Origin: an uncultured archaeon
GTDB lineage: Archaea > Thermoproteota > Nitrososphaeria > Nitrososphaerales > CALBXV01
Assembly: GCA_937890045.1 (NCBI GenBank)
Contig: CALBXV010000369.1
Location: 1-24,824 of the forward strand
Length of the DNA stretch: 24,824 nucleotides
Direction: 5' to 3'
Part shown: in pieces, positions 1 through 6,787 of the stretch
Layout: every line of letters starts with the position of its first letter
Position numbering within the stretch: the first letter of the stretch is position 1
Program-made: the position numbers and the translations under genes
Notes under the pieces: generated by a model
What the model was told of the DNA's origin: nothing
The model's database searches: none
Seen by the model: the letters and a program-made list of their open reading frames with translations, nothing else

Positions 1-40
1 AAACAGATTTAAAATTAAGATAAATTAAATAAAGTAAGAT

Positions 41-140
41 GCGGGGGTAGCCTAGCCTGGTCAAAGGCGATGGACTCAAGATCAAAGAATAAGTAATCCA
101 TTCTCTTAGGAGTACGTGGGTTCGAATCCCATCCCCCGCA
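41..140 (+). tRNA. tRNA-Leu (anticodon CAA) with a 15-nt intron
   Basis: A full class II cloverleaf can be folded. The seven-pair acceptor stem joins 41-47 and 133-139, with discriminator A at 140; CCA is not encoded. The anticodon stem is 70-74 with 97-101, and the loop has CAA at 77-79. A variable arm near 102-114 and a T arm with TTCGAAT follow. The loop is too long by 15 nt, which places an intron at 81-95 in the canonical 37/38 position. Removing it leaves 85 nt, a normal tRNA-Leu length. The bulge-helix-bulge is relaxed: loop bases 75-78 pair with 90-93 with one C-A mismatch, flanked by three-base bulges. The 3' end touches the stop codon of the convergent gene, so the T-rich tract that could end transcription lies inside that gene. 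Confidence 0.93.
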
Positions 141-1991
141 TTAAACATATTTTTCTTCTTGGACTAGTCCATTACCATTTGGTGGGAGGTTGGCGGACCA
201 TGTTTTAAATCCATAGCCTCTATCTCCATCAAGATTCCAATTTGTGAAAAGAATTGATTTAATGTTTTGCGCACTCGAAGTTTGATTATTAACAGATATT
301 GCCGCGTTTTTCATCATCCATGCCGTGATATCAGTTGCATTACCAATGCTAATTCCTGCTCTATGTATAGCTCGTGTATCTTCTGGTGAATTAGCTAGTG
401 CATATCTTTCCAATGATTGAGGATCAAATGGGGCTTGGGAAATGAAGTCCTCTGGAGAAGTTTCACTGTCACCTACAGGATGAAAAGCTACAGCTGTAAT
501 AGGTTTCTCATAATTAGAGGGGGGACAGGATAAGTGACTGGAGTCTGAGTTTTTTGATTGTCTTGGATATTTGAAATTTTCAATAAGACATTGAAATGTG
601 GTTGTTAGATTTCGACCATGACTAGTATCAAGATCGTCAGGGTCTGGGTAGATGTAACCGTGTAATGCCAAAATTGATCTAAAGCTTCTCCAAATCTCAT
701 ATAAACCTAATTGAATCAGATATATCACTGCTAATATTGTTAGTATGGGTAGGAGTCCAAAAGATGCTACCAATGCATCTATAACTGCAACTACTGTTAG
801 TGTAGTCCATTCAATAACTTCTAGAACCCATGATACCCATTCACCTACTTTTTCAAAGAAGTTGTCGTAACAATCACGTGAATTATCAGTAGTTCCAAAC
901 GAAAGTATATCCCCTAAAGAACAGTTACCTTTTGCTGGGTCGGGGGGATTGGGGAAATTATCAAATTGTTCAAACATATCTTGCACAGCTTCCCCCAGTA
1001 GTTCAAGAACATTACTAAATGGTTCTTCAGGTCTAGGTACTACCGTATCTGGCATTATATTTAATATTTCAACAAATATTCCGTATGTATCACTAATTTG
1101 ACTTTTAGTAAGAAAACCTTCACCAGAAAGCTTAGTTGGATGTGGAATATTCTGGTAAGTATCTTTAAATGTTTTATACAAAAGATCGCGAATATCAGTT
1201 GGTAATTGAGAAGTGCTGGGGAAACCTAGTCTAGTAACTAAAGTATTGTTAATATTTTCTGAAAATCTTTCATGATATAATCTGGTGTCCATCCAATTTT
1301 CTACTGTAACATGTCTATGAGGATGTAATCTAAATGGTCCTCCGACTATTTGATTAACATAAGGATGGCCAACTAAGTCAGTAGCAATATGAGATAAATA
1401 GCCAAATGCGTAAGCTTTTACACGGTCAGTTCCAGTTCCTGCATTTTTAAGTAAATTATGTGCAAAATCTCCGGTATTTCGATAATGTAACATATCAAAC
1501 CAAAGCCAACTTGATTCAGATTTATTATCCTGAAGCGGGGGTTTAAAACCGGAAAAAAAGTCGTCAGAATAAGATGTACCAACTAGTGTTTCAACACCAG
1601 TAACTATTCCAGATTTAAACAAATCAACTGTTTCACGTAATTCTTGTAAAACACTAGCAATCGTTTCAATGCTACTTGTGGGCAAAACGTCTTCTGCAGC
1701 AGCATAAACATCTTCTCCGAACTCTACAACTTTATCTTTAACCCATACTACAGGAGCCATACAATCGTTGTAAATCTCAGACCATTTCTTGTAGATTTTC
1801 CACATATCAATAACAGTGTCCATAATTTCATAATCTGGAGACCAAAAGAATAGATCTGGACCTATTGCTCCAAGCATAGCCCAATCCATATGTTCTTCAA
1901 TTCCTACTCCAAGAGATTTAGTATCCGGGTCAAGCTGAAGTTTTTTAATAGCGTCCTCCAATACAATACCATGTATTCCCATTTTAGGCAT
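141..1991 (-). CDS. Zinc-dependent phospholipase C-family protein with membrane segment
   Basis: This 616-residue protein has an N-terminal domain of the zinc-dependent phospholipase C family (PF00882). Visible ligand candidates are H7, D46, H169, H201, D205, H209, H227 and E231. The H201-xxx-D205 and H227-xxx-E231 spacings match the HxxxD and HxxxE zinc ligands known in Bacillus cereus phospholipase C. A hydrophobic stretch at about 396-431 could form one or two membrane helices, followed by a C-terminal domain of about 180 residues that I do not recognise. There is no obvious N-terminal signal peptide, so topology is unclear. The start is the ATG 16 nt after the stop of the membrane-anchored gene at 2008-2760, preceded by an AGGATG-like site; a second in-frame ATG lies three codons in. 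The two genes are probably co-transcribed. The substrate is unknown. Lipid hydrolysis is inferred from family only, and archaeal ether lipids make a standard role uncertain. Confidence 0.75.
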   Translation of the reverse strand: MPKMGIHGIVLEDAIKKLQLDPDTKSLGVGIEEHMDWAMLGAIGPDLFFWSPDYEIMDTVIDMWKIYKKWSEIYNDCMAPVVWVKDKVVEFGEDVYAAAEDVLPTSSIETIASVLQELRETVDLFKSGIVTGVETLVGTSYSDDFFSGFKPPLQDNKSESSWLWFDMLHYRNTGDFAHNLLKNAGTGTDRVKAYAFGYLSHIATDLVGHPYVNQIVGGPFRLHPHRHVTVENWMDTRLYHERFSENINNTLVTRLGFPSTSQLPTDIRDLLYKTFKDTYQNIPHPTKLSGEGFLTKSQISDTYGIFVEILNIMPDTVVPRPEEPFSNVLELLGEAVQDMFEQFDNFPNPPDPAKGNCSLGDILSFGTTDNSRDCYDNFFEKVGEWVSWVLEVIEWTTLTVVAVIDALVASFGLLPILTILAVIYLIQLGLYEIWRSFRSILALHGYIYPDPDDLDTSHGRNLTTTFQCLIENFKYPRQSKNSDSSHLSCPPSNYEKPITAVAFHPVGDSETSPEDFISQAPFDPQSLERYALANSPEDTRAIHRAGISIGNATDITAWMMKNAAISVNNQTSSAQNIKSILFTNWNLDGDRGYGFKTWSANLPPNGNGLVQEEKYV

Positions 1992-2007
1992 AAATCATCT
2001 ACATCCT

Positions 2008-2760
2008 TTAGACTTTCTTAAACTCCGCAATACTGCTGGCCTTATCAAAACTGGCATGATGAAGATGACGATTATGAAAAGAGATTGGGCCGTCTATATA
2101 CCAACCTTTGGGGTCTAATAATGGATCATGTACTATACCAACCAAAAGTCCAGACTGATTTTTTAGATAAATATTATTAAATTTTATAGTTTTCTGTGTA
2201 CCAGGTTGTAATGTCATTATTTTTCTATCCCGAAGTTCGTACTCGGATAAAGGAGCTTGTTCACCAAGGGGTGGACCTTCTAAAACATCTATATAACAAG
2301 TTATTGCTGGAAAAGACCCCATATTACTGACATCAAAACTAAGTTCTATAGGCTGATTGGGTCCTGGAGGCCAAGATGGTGAATTTGTTAATTGTTTAAT
2401 TGAGTTCCATGTATAGTCAATTGATAGCCATGGTTTAGGTAAATCAGTTACTTTTGCTTGATCAATTAAACCATATTTGTGAAAGATTTCTTTAAACTTG
2501 TTTTTCCAATCTTTTGATGATTGCCCGGTAGTCCCTTGTTTCTGCTGAGTTGTTTGTCCCTCAGTTACAGTAATAGTATTAACGCCTCCTGCTCTTTCAG
2601 TTACTGTTACTGTTTCTTTAGTCTGTTGTTCATCAACAGTAACTCTTATACCTTGGTCACGTAATAGATTTGCAACTGCACCAGTACCTAAAAAATACCC
2701 AAAAACGGCGCCAACTATAAATCCAAATAAACCTCTTCTAGTTTTCTTATTATTAGACAA
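2008..2760 (-). CDS. Membrane-anchored protein, possible CARDB/Ig-like domain
   Basis: This 250-residue protein has a short basic N-terminus (KKTRR) followed by one hydrophobic helix at about residues 11-31. That reads as a membrane anchor or uncleaved signal. A Thr/Gln/Val-rich polar linker (about 42-80) leads to a region at about 108-200. The latter has the alternating hydrophobic pattern and the 'P-x-Q-P-I-E-L-S-F-D-V-S-N-x-G' signature seen in CARDB/Ig-like beta-sandwich domains. It is the first gene of a two-gene unit with the phospholipase-family gene 16 nt downstream, so a partner, substrate-presenting or surface-scaffold role is possible but unproven. The start is TTG; no ATG or GTG lies near the N-terminus in frame. 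The domain assignment is tentative. Confidence 0.6.
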   Translation of the reverse strand: MSNNKKTRRGLFGFIVGAVFGYFLGTGAVANLLRDQGIRVTVDEQQTKETVTVTERAGGVNTITVTEGQTTQQKQGTTGQSSKDWKNKFKEIFHKYGLIDQAKVTDLPKPWLSIDYTWNSIKQLTNSPSWPPGPNQPIELSFDVSNMGSFPAITCYIDVLEGPPLGEQAPLSEYELRDRKIMTLQPGTQKTIKFNNIYLKNQSGLLVGIVHDPLLDPKGWYIDGPISFHNRHLHHASFDKASSIAEFKKV

Positions 2761-2883
2761 GAGAATATCTATAATATTTTATTATTCATCTTTATATTAA
2801 TTATACTAAAAAATTCAATAGTTATAATTATTTTAAAATGTAAATATAAAATATAATAATAACTTATATGAATTGAAAAGATA

Positions 2884-3555
2884 ATGTCAATAAATAATAG
2901 ATTAAAAAAATTGTATACGCCACTTATAGCAGATATACTAGATGAGAAGAATGTAACAAATAACGTTTTAAATCAGGAAATTAAACCAGTACTAGAAAAT
3001 TCAATAGTTGCTGGTCCAGCCTTTACAGTAAAATTTAGTAAATTAAAAGATTTTCCAAATGCTGTACCTGTTGATGATGATTGGTCAGATACTTTAATTG
3101 ATATGTTAGAATCAGTAAATAAAGACCAAGTAGTTATTGTAGAAACAGATAATTGTGTTGAATGTGCAACTTGGGGAGAATTAATGAGTCATGCAGTTAA
3201 AAGTCGAGGTGCTACAGGAGTTGTCACTGATGGCGCGGTCCGTGATGTGCCAGAAATTTTAAAAATAAATCCGCCATTTCCTGTATGGGGAAAAGATTAT
3301 ATTCCAAGAGATTCAAAAGGCAGAATAAAAGTAAGTGAGTGGGGAGATATAACAATAAACTGTGGAGGAGTTACTGTAAACCCTGAAGATATAGTGTTTG
3401 CTGATTTAGATGGAATAGTAATAATACCAAAAAATATGATAAATGAGGTTTTAAGTGAAGCGGAAGAACGATTTAGTAAAGAAGGAAAATTTAGAGAAGA
3501 AATCAGAAATGGAATGTCAGTATCTAAAGCTGCTACCAAATATAAAGTAATATAA
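2884..3555 (+). CDS. RraA-like / HMG aldolase-family protein
   Basis: This 223-residue protein is a full-length member of the RraA/4-hydroxy-4-methyl-2-oxoglutarate (HMG) aldolase family, often annotated as a demethylmenaquinone methyltransferase-like protein. The family signature is present: G98-E99-L100, then the 'GATGVVTDGAVRD' stretch ending in R120-D121. These residues bind Mg2+ and the pyruvate-enolate in the characterised aldolases. A typical 'DGIVIIP' motif follows at about 176-182. The retained R/D pair favours an aldolase or oxaloacetate decarboxylase-like activity over a pure RNase E inhibitor, but the substrate cannot be read from sequence. It stands alone, diverging from the phospholipase unit and converging with the DNA glycosylase gene 8 nt away. 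The ATG start follows an AT-rich promoter region with a TATA-like stretch near 2849-2856, about 30 nt upstream, which suggests a short or absent leader. Confidence 0.85.
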   Translation: MSINNRLKKLYTPLIADILDEKNVTNNVLNQEIKPVLENSIVAGPAFTVKFSKLKDFPNAVPVDDDWSDTLIDMLESVNKDQVVIVETDNCVECATWGELMSHAVKSRGATGVVTDGAVRDVPEILKINPPFPVWGKDYIPRDSKGRIKVSEWGDITINCGGVTVNPEDIVFADLDGIVIIPKNMINEVLSEAEERFSKEGKFREEIRNGMSVSKAATKYKVI

Positions 3556-3563
3556 AAGTGAAA

Positions 3564-4169
3564 TTAAACAACTGATACAAAAGGGTTTGATTCAATAAAA
3601 TATCTCCAAGGTTTATTATTCTCTTTTTTAACACCTATTCGAAAATCATTTGCAATATTAAAATTTTCTTTATTAATAGATCTACAAATATAAAGTTCAT
3701 CATCACAAGTGAGGTTTAAATTATTGTGGTTAGAAGTTATGTTCAATGCTTGAGTGAGTTTTGCAGGGCCATTAGTTAAATTTGTTAACCGAGAGGTATT
3801 ACGATTTTGTTTCATAATATCAGAACCATGGATAGGTTCAAGAGCTCTAACTAGAATAGCTCCAGGAATGCCGATTTTCTCTGTTACAATATTTAAACAA
3901 TAATGAATTCCATAAATAAAATAAACATATGAAAAACCTGGAGGGCCATACATAATATAATTTCTTGCAGTAACATTACCATAAGCATGACTGCCAGGAT
4001 CATTAGAACCTTCATAAGCTTCAACTTCAACAATTTTACCAATTAAAAACTTGTTTTTTAGTGATCGAACAATAAATTTACCTAAAATTTCTTGTGCTAC
4101 AATACGAGTTGATCTTAAATAAAAATTATATTCAAGAGGAACGAAAGATTTAGCAAGAAAATCAGACAT
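3564..4169 (-). CDS. 3-methyladenine DNA glycosylase (AAG/MPG family)
   Basis: This 201-residue monofunctional base-excision enzyme belongs to the AAG/MPG fold (PF02245). It should remove 3-methyladenine and related alkylated or deaminated purines from DNA. The core motif 'GKIVEVEAY' sits at about 44-52. E50 corresponds to the catalytic Glu and Y52 to the intercalating Tyr of human AAG (E125 and Y127). H61 keeps the spacing of human H136. Further family blocks are 'MYGPPGFSYVYFIYG' (about 73-87), 'CLNIV' (91-95) and 'VRALEP' (107-112). Length is typical for bacterial and archaeal homologues. It is a single gene ending 8 nt from the convergent RraA-like gene, and tRNA-Trp begins about 80 nt upstream on the other strand. 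Confidence 0.93.
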   Translation of the reverse strand: MSDFLAKSFVPLEYNFYLRSTRIVAQEILGKFIVRSLKNKFLIGKIVEVEAYEGSNDPGSHAYGNVTARNYIMYGPPGFSYVYFIYGIHYCLNIVTEKIGIPGAILVRALEPIHGSDIMKQNRNTSRLTNLTNGPAKLTQALNITSNHNNLNLTCDDELYICRSINKENFNIANDFRIGVKKENNKPWRYFIESNPFVSVV

Positions 4170-4276
4170 GAAACATAAAAAACATTATATAAATTTGAAT
4201 TTTATCATAATATTTTTAGATTTGATACGCACAGATAAACATAAGATGGGGACGTAGCCAAGCTAGGTATGGCGTT

Positions 4277-4311
4277 AACAACTAATTAGAAAATAATTAT
4301 GTTGTCGCTAG
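4277..4311 (+). other. tRNA-Trp intron 1 (position 28/29)
   Basis: This 35-nt intron has a complete bulge-helix-bulge. The four-base helix is GGCG (4271-4274) with CGCT (4306-4309), one pair being a wobble. Three-base bulges TT|A and AG|G hold the cleavage sites. The intron body is an 11-pair hairpin (4278-4288 with 4294-4305, one bulged T) closed by a five-base loop. This geometry is what the archaeal splicing endonuclease recognises. Confidence 0.85.
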
Positions 4312-4320
4312 GCGCTCCAG

Positions 4321-4387
4321 AAGTTTAACCTGAAATTTGCGTCAACTGACCTTTAATAAGGAATGATGTTCTTCAGGAGCTGCGGTG
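4321..4387 (+). other. tRNA-Trp intron 2 (position 37/38), possible guide RNA
   Basis: This 67-nt intron sits in the canonical place. The splicing motif has bulges AG|A and TG|A around a four-base helix CTCC/GCGG that contains one C-C mismatch, and an inner stem formed by 4322-4326 with 4377-4381. Inside are an exact CTGA (4346-4349), an ATGATG (4363-4368) and a small CCTT/AAGG hairpin (4350-4361) between them. Two stretches are complementary to the tRNA's own anticodon region, as described in the findings. Confidence 0.75.
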
Positions 4388-4455
4388 ACGCAGAGATCGT
4401 GGGTTCAAGTCCTACCGTCCCCATCTAATATATATTAAATATATGGAAATACACC

Positions 4456-5034
4456 ATGAAAATTCATTTAGAAAAAAAAGGAATAAGATGCTTAGGTATT
4501 GCAGAAAGTTTTCAATCAAAAAATTCTAAAACTAATAAATCAGTTTTATCTGGAGTCGTTATGCGAAGTGATTTATTAATTGATGGAATGATATCAAGTC
4601 AAATTCAACTATATGGTGATGATGCAACGGAAAAAATAATTGAGATGTACAAAAAATTAAATCGAAAAGATATAAATTGTATATTAATAGCTGGTTCTAT
4701 AATCAGTTTATTTAATATAATAGATATTGAAAAAATAAATACGCAACTTAAACTTCCAGTAATTTCTTTAACATTTAATGAGACAAGAAGTTTAAAAGCT
4801 ATATTTGATAAGGAAGTATCAAATTTAAAATATAAAAAAGAGCAATATTTACAAATCAAAAATAGAGAAAAAATAAAATTAAAAACAGGTTATTATGTGT
4901 TTATAAGAACTGCAGGTGTAGAAAAAAAATTAGCAACTATAATATTAAATAAATTTACGTATAATGGAAAGATACCAGAACCAGTTAAAGTAGCAAAATT
5001 ACTTGCACGGTCTCAATTACAAAAAATAATTTAG
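4456..5034 (+). CDS. DUF99 family protein (endonuclease V-like fold)
   Basis: This 192-residue protein covers the DUF99/UPF0215 family (PF01949), an archaeal family related in fold to endonuclease V. Recognisable blocks are 'GIRCLGIAESF' at about 9-19, 'GDDATEKI' at about 54-61, 'CILIAGSIISLFNIID' at about 75-90 and 'LPVISLTF' at about 100-107. In many members the first strand carries an acidic pair (GIDDG-like); here A17-E18 takes that place, so nuclease activity cannot be assumed. Function is unknown. The ATG start lies 33 nt after tRNA-Trp, so the two may share transcription. The TAG stop directly abuts the stop of the convergent PEPCK gene with no spacer. Confidence 0.8.
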   Translation: MKIHLEKKGIRCLGIAESFQSKNSKTNKSVLSGVVMRSDLLIDGMISSQIQLYGDDATEKIIEMYKKLNRKDINCILIAGSIISLFNIIDIEKINTQLKLPVISLTFNETRSLKAIFDKEVSNLKYKKEQYLQIKNREKIKLKTGYYVFIRTAGVEKKLATIILNKFTYNGKIPEPVKVAKLLARSQLQKII

Positions 5035-6774
5035 TTATTCTGATGTAACTAAACGTTTTTTAACCAAGGTATATTGTTTTTGAAGTGTGTTATTAACATG
5101 AATTTTATTGAAAAAATCATTGATTCCCGTAAATTCTGTAAGCCATTGATCAATATCAATATTAAATAATAATTTAAGTTCATTATCACTTAAATTTAAT
5201 GACTCTAAATTCAAATCTTCAATATTTGGAATATAACCAATAGGTGTTTCAACAGCAGAAACTTGATTGTTAACACGTTTAATAATCCATTCAAGAACTC
5301 GTATATTTTCTTTATATCCAGGCCAAATATATTTTTCATTATTATCCTTTTTAAACCAGTTAACATGAAAAATTCGTGGTTTATTAACTATTCGAGAACC
5401 CATATCAATCCAATGATTAAGATAATCAGAGATATTATAACCGCAAAAAGGTAACATAGCCATTGGATCTCGACGGACTACAGGAACTCCGGCCATTGTT
5501 GCGTTAGTTTTACTTCCCATTGTTGCTCCAATAAAAACTCCATGATTCCAATCAAATGACTCGTAGACAAGAGGAGCAAGTTGATTTCTGCTACCAAATA
5601 TCATCACAGAAAGGGGGACTCCTTGTACATTATTATAATTTTTAGATAAATTTGGATATTGTTCTATAGGTGATGTAAAACGAGAATTTGGATGAGCGCA
5701 ATTTTCATTAAAATTGTTAACTGTTTTACCAGACCAATTAATAAGTGAATTAGGAGCGGGGTCGTCAATACCTTCCCACCAAGGATTGTTGTCAGGTGTA
5801 AGAGCAACATTGGTGTAAATAGTGTTTTTTCTTATAGTATTCATTGCATTTTGATTAGTAACTTGATTAGTACCAGATACTATACCAAAGAATCCATTTT
5901 CAGGATTTATGGCGTGAAGTTTACCTTTAGGAGATGGGTGTAACCAAGCAATATCATCACCAATTGTCCATATTTTCCAATTTTCATAAGATTTTGGTGG
6001 TTGTAACATGGCAAGATTTGTTTTTCCACATCCGCTAGGAAATGCGCCAGTTAAATATGTTATATCACCATCAGGTTTTTCGACGCCCATAATTAACATA
6101 TGTTCAGCCAACCAATTTTCTTTTCTTGCATTTACACTTGCTATACGTAAAGCATGGCATTTTTTGCTAAGTAAAGCGTTACCACCATAACCAGATCCCA
6201 CACTAAGAATTAGGTTTTCTTCTGGAAAATGACAGATATATCGCTGTTTTGGATCAAGATTATGAGTTGCATGTACACCTTTAACAAAATTATCATATTT
6301 ATTTAGTTGATTTAATACAATTGATCCCATACGAGTCATTATTTTAAGATTTAATACCACATAAGGACTGTCAGTAATCTCTACTCCGATTTGAGTGAAA
6401 TCAGAATTTGGTGGTCCAAGAAGATATGGAACTACATACATAGTTCGACCAGACATAGAATTTTTCAGAATGGGGTTAATTATTGCTTTTGCATCTTTAG
6501 GTGACATCCAATTATTAGTGGGTCCAGTATCTTCTTTTTTTGTTGTACAAATAAAAGTTAGATTTTCAGTTCTAGCGATATCATTGATATCGCTTCTATA
6601 TAAATAACAATTTGGATATTGTAAATTATTAAGTGCTATTAAAGTACCATTTTTTATCATTTGATTAGTAAGTTGATTATATTCATCTTCAGAACCGTTA
6701 CACCAAACAATATCATCAGAGTTGGTGAATTGACTAACGGTATTAACCCAATTTTTAATAATTTCTATATCCAA
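5035..6774 (-). CDS. pckG: Phosphoenolpyruvate carboxykinase (GTP)
   Basis: This enzyme (EC 4.1.1.32) interconverts oxaloacetate plus GTP with PEP, CO2 and GDP, and links the TCA cycle to gluconeogenesis in the cytoplasm. The 579-residue protein carries GTP-type signatures: 'GSGYGGNALLSKK' (193-205), the P-loop 'GAFPSGCGKTN' (243-253) with the reactive Cys at 249, and the second kinase motif 'GDDIAW' (272-277). Y196, K204/K205, H225, S247 and D273/D274 line up by motif with substrate, metal and nucleotide ligands of animal GTP-PEPCK. It is a little shorter than the usual 600-620 residues but has no visible gap in the core. The start is TTG, preceded by GTGAT six bases upstream, which matches the archaeal 16S 3' end. 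It lies 13 nt after the AN1/M50 gene and is probably co-transcribed with it and herA. Confidence 0.95.
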   Translation of the reverse strand: MDIEIIKNWVNTVSQFTNSDDIVWCNGSEDEYNQLTNQMIKNGTLIALNNLQYPNCYLYRSDINDIARTENLTFICTTKKEDTGPTNNWMSPKDAKAIINPILKNSMSGRTMYVVPYLLGPPNSDFTQIGVEITDSPYVVLNLKIMTRMGSIVLNQLNKYDNFVKGVHATHNLDPKQRYICHFPEENLILSVGSGYGGNALLSKKCHALRIASVNARKENWLAEHMLIMGVEKPDGDITYLTGAFPSGCGKTNLAMLQPPKSYENWKIWTIGDDIAWLHPSPKGKLHAINPENGFFGIVSGTNQVTNQNAMNTIRKNTIYTNVALTPDNNPWWEGIDDPAPNSLINWSGKTVNNFNENCAHPNSRFTSPIEQYPNLSKNYNNVQGVPLSVMIFGSRNQLAPLVYESFDWNHGVFIGATMGSKTNATMAGVPVVRRDPMAMLPFCGYNISDYLNHWIDMGSRIVNKPRIFHVNWFKKDNNEKYIWPGYKENIRVLEWIIKRVNNQVSAVETPIGYIPNIEDLNLESLNLSDNELKLLFNIDIDQWLTEFTGINDFFNKIHVNNTLQKQYTLVKKRLVTSE

Positions 6775-6787
6775 TATTTTATCACTG

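Larger units (their letters stand above)
4248..4423 (+). tRNA. tRNA-Trp (anticodon CCA) with two introns
   Basis: Acceptor strands 4248-4254 and 4416-4422 pair perfectly, with discriminator A at 4423 and no encoded CCA. The D arm is 4257-4273 and the T arm 4399-4415. Splicing 4277-4311 and 4321-4387 gives a normal 74-nt tRNA. Its anticodon stem TTGCG/CGCAG is built from 4275-4276 plus 4312-4314 on one side and 4389-4393 on the other. The loop is CTCCAGA with anticodon CCA at 4317-4319. The first intron lies between positions 28 and 29, a non-canonical site; the second is at the canonical 37/38. Without both removals no acceptable anticodon arm forms, which is the main reason for this model. 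Shifting the second intron by one base gives the same product. The gene sits between the DNA glycosylase (divergent) and the DUF99 gene 33 nt downstream. Confidence 0.9.

Noticed and set aside
4336..4350. A CAA anticodon reading (tRNA-Leu) at this second tRNA
   Set aside because: It lacks a proper U33 and purine 37 arrangement, and the tRNA has a short class I variable loop, unlike tRNA-Leu.
4380..4393. Hairpin CTGCG-GTGA-CGCAG as the tRNA anticodon arm
   Set aside because: The loop has only four bases and no usable anticodon. The spliced model with TTGCG/CGCAG and loop CTCCAGA is fully canonical.
41..4423. Attachment sites of an integrated element bounded by the two tRNA genes
   Set aside because: I saw no second copy of either tRNA 3' end and no integrase or mobile-element gene in the window.
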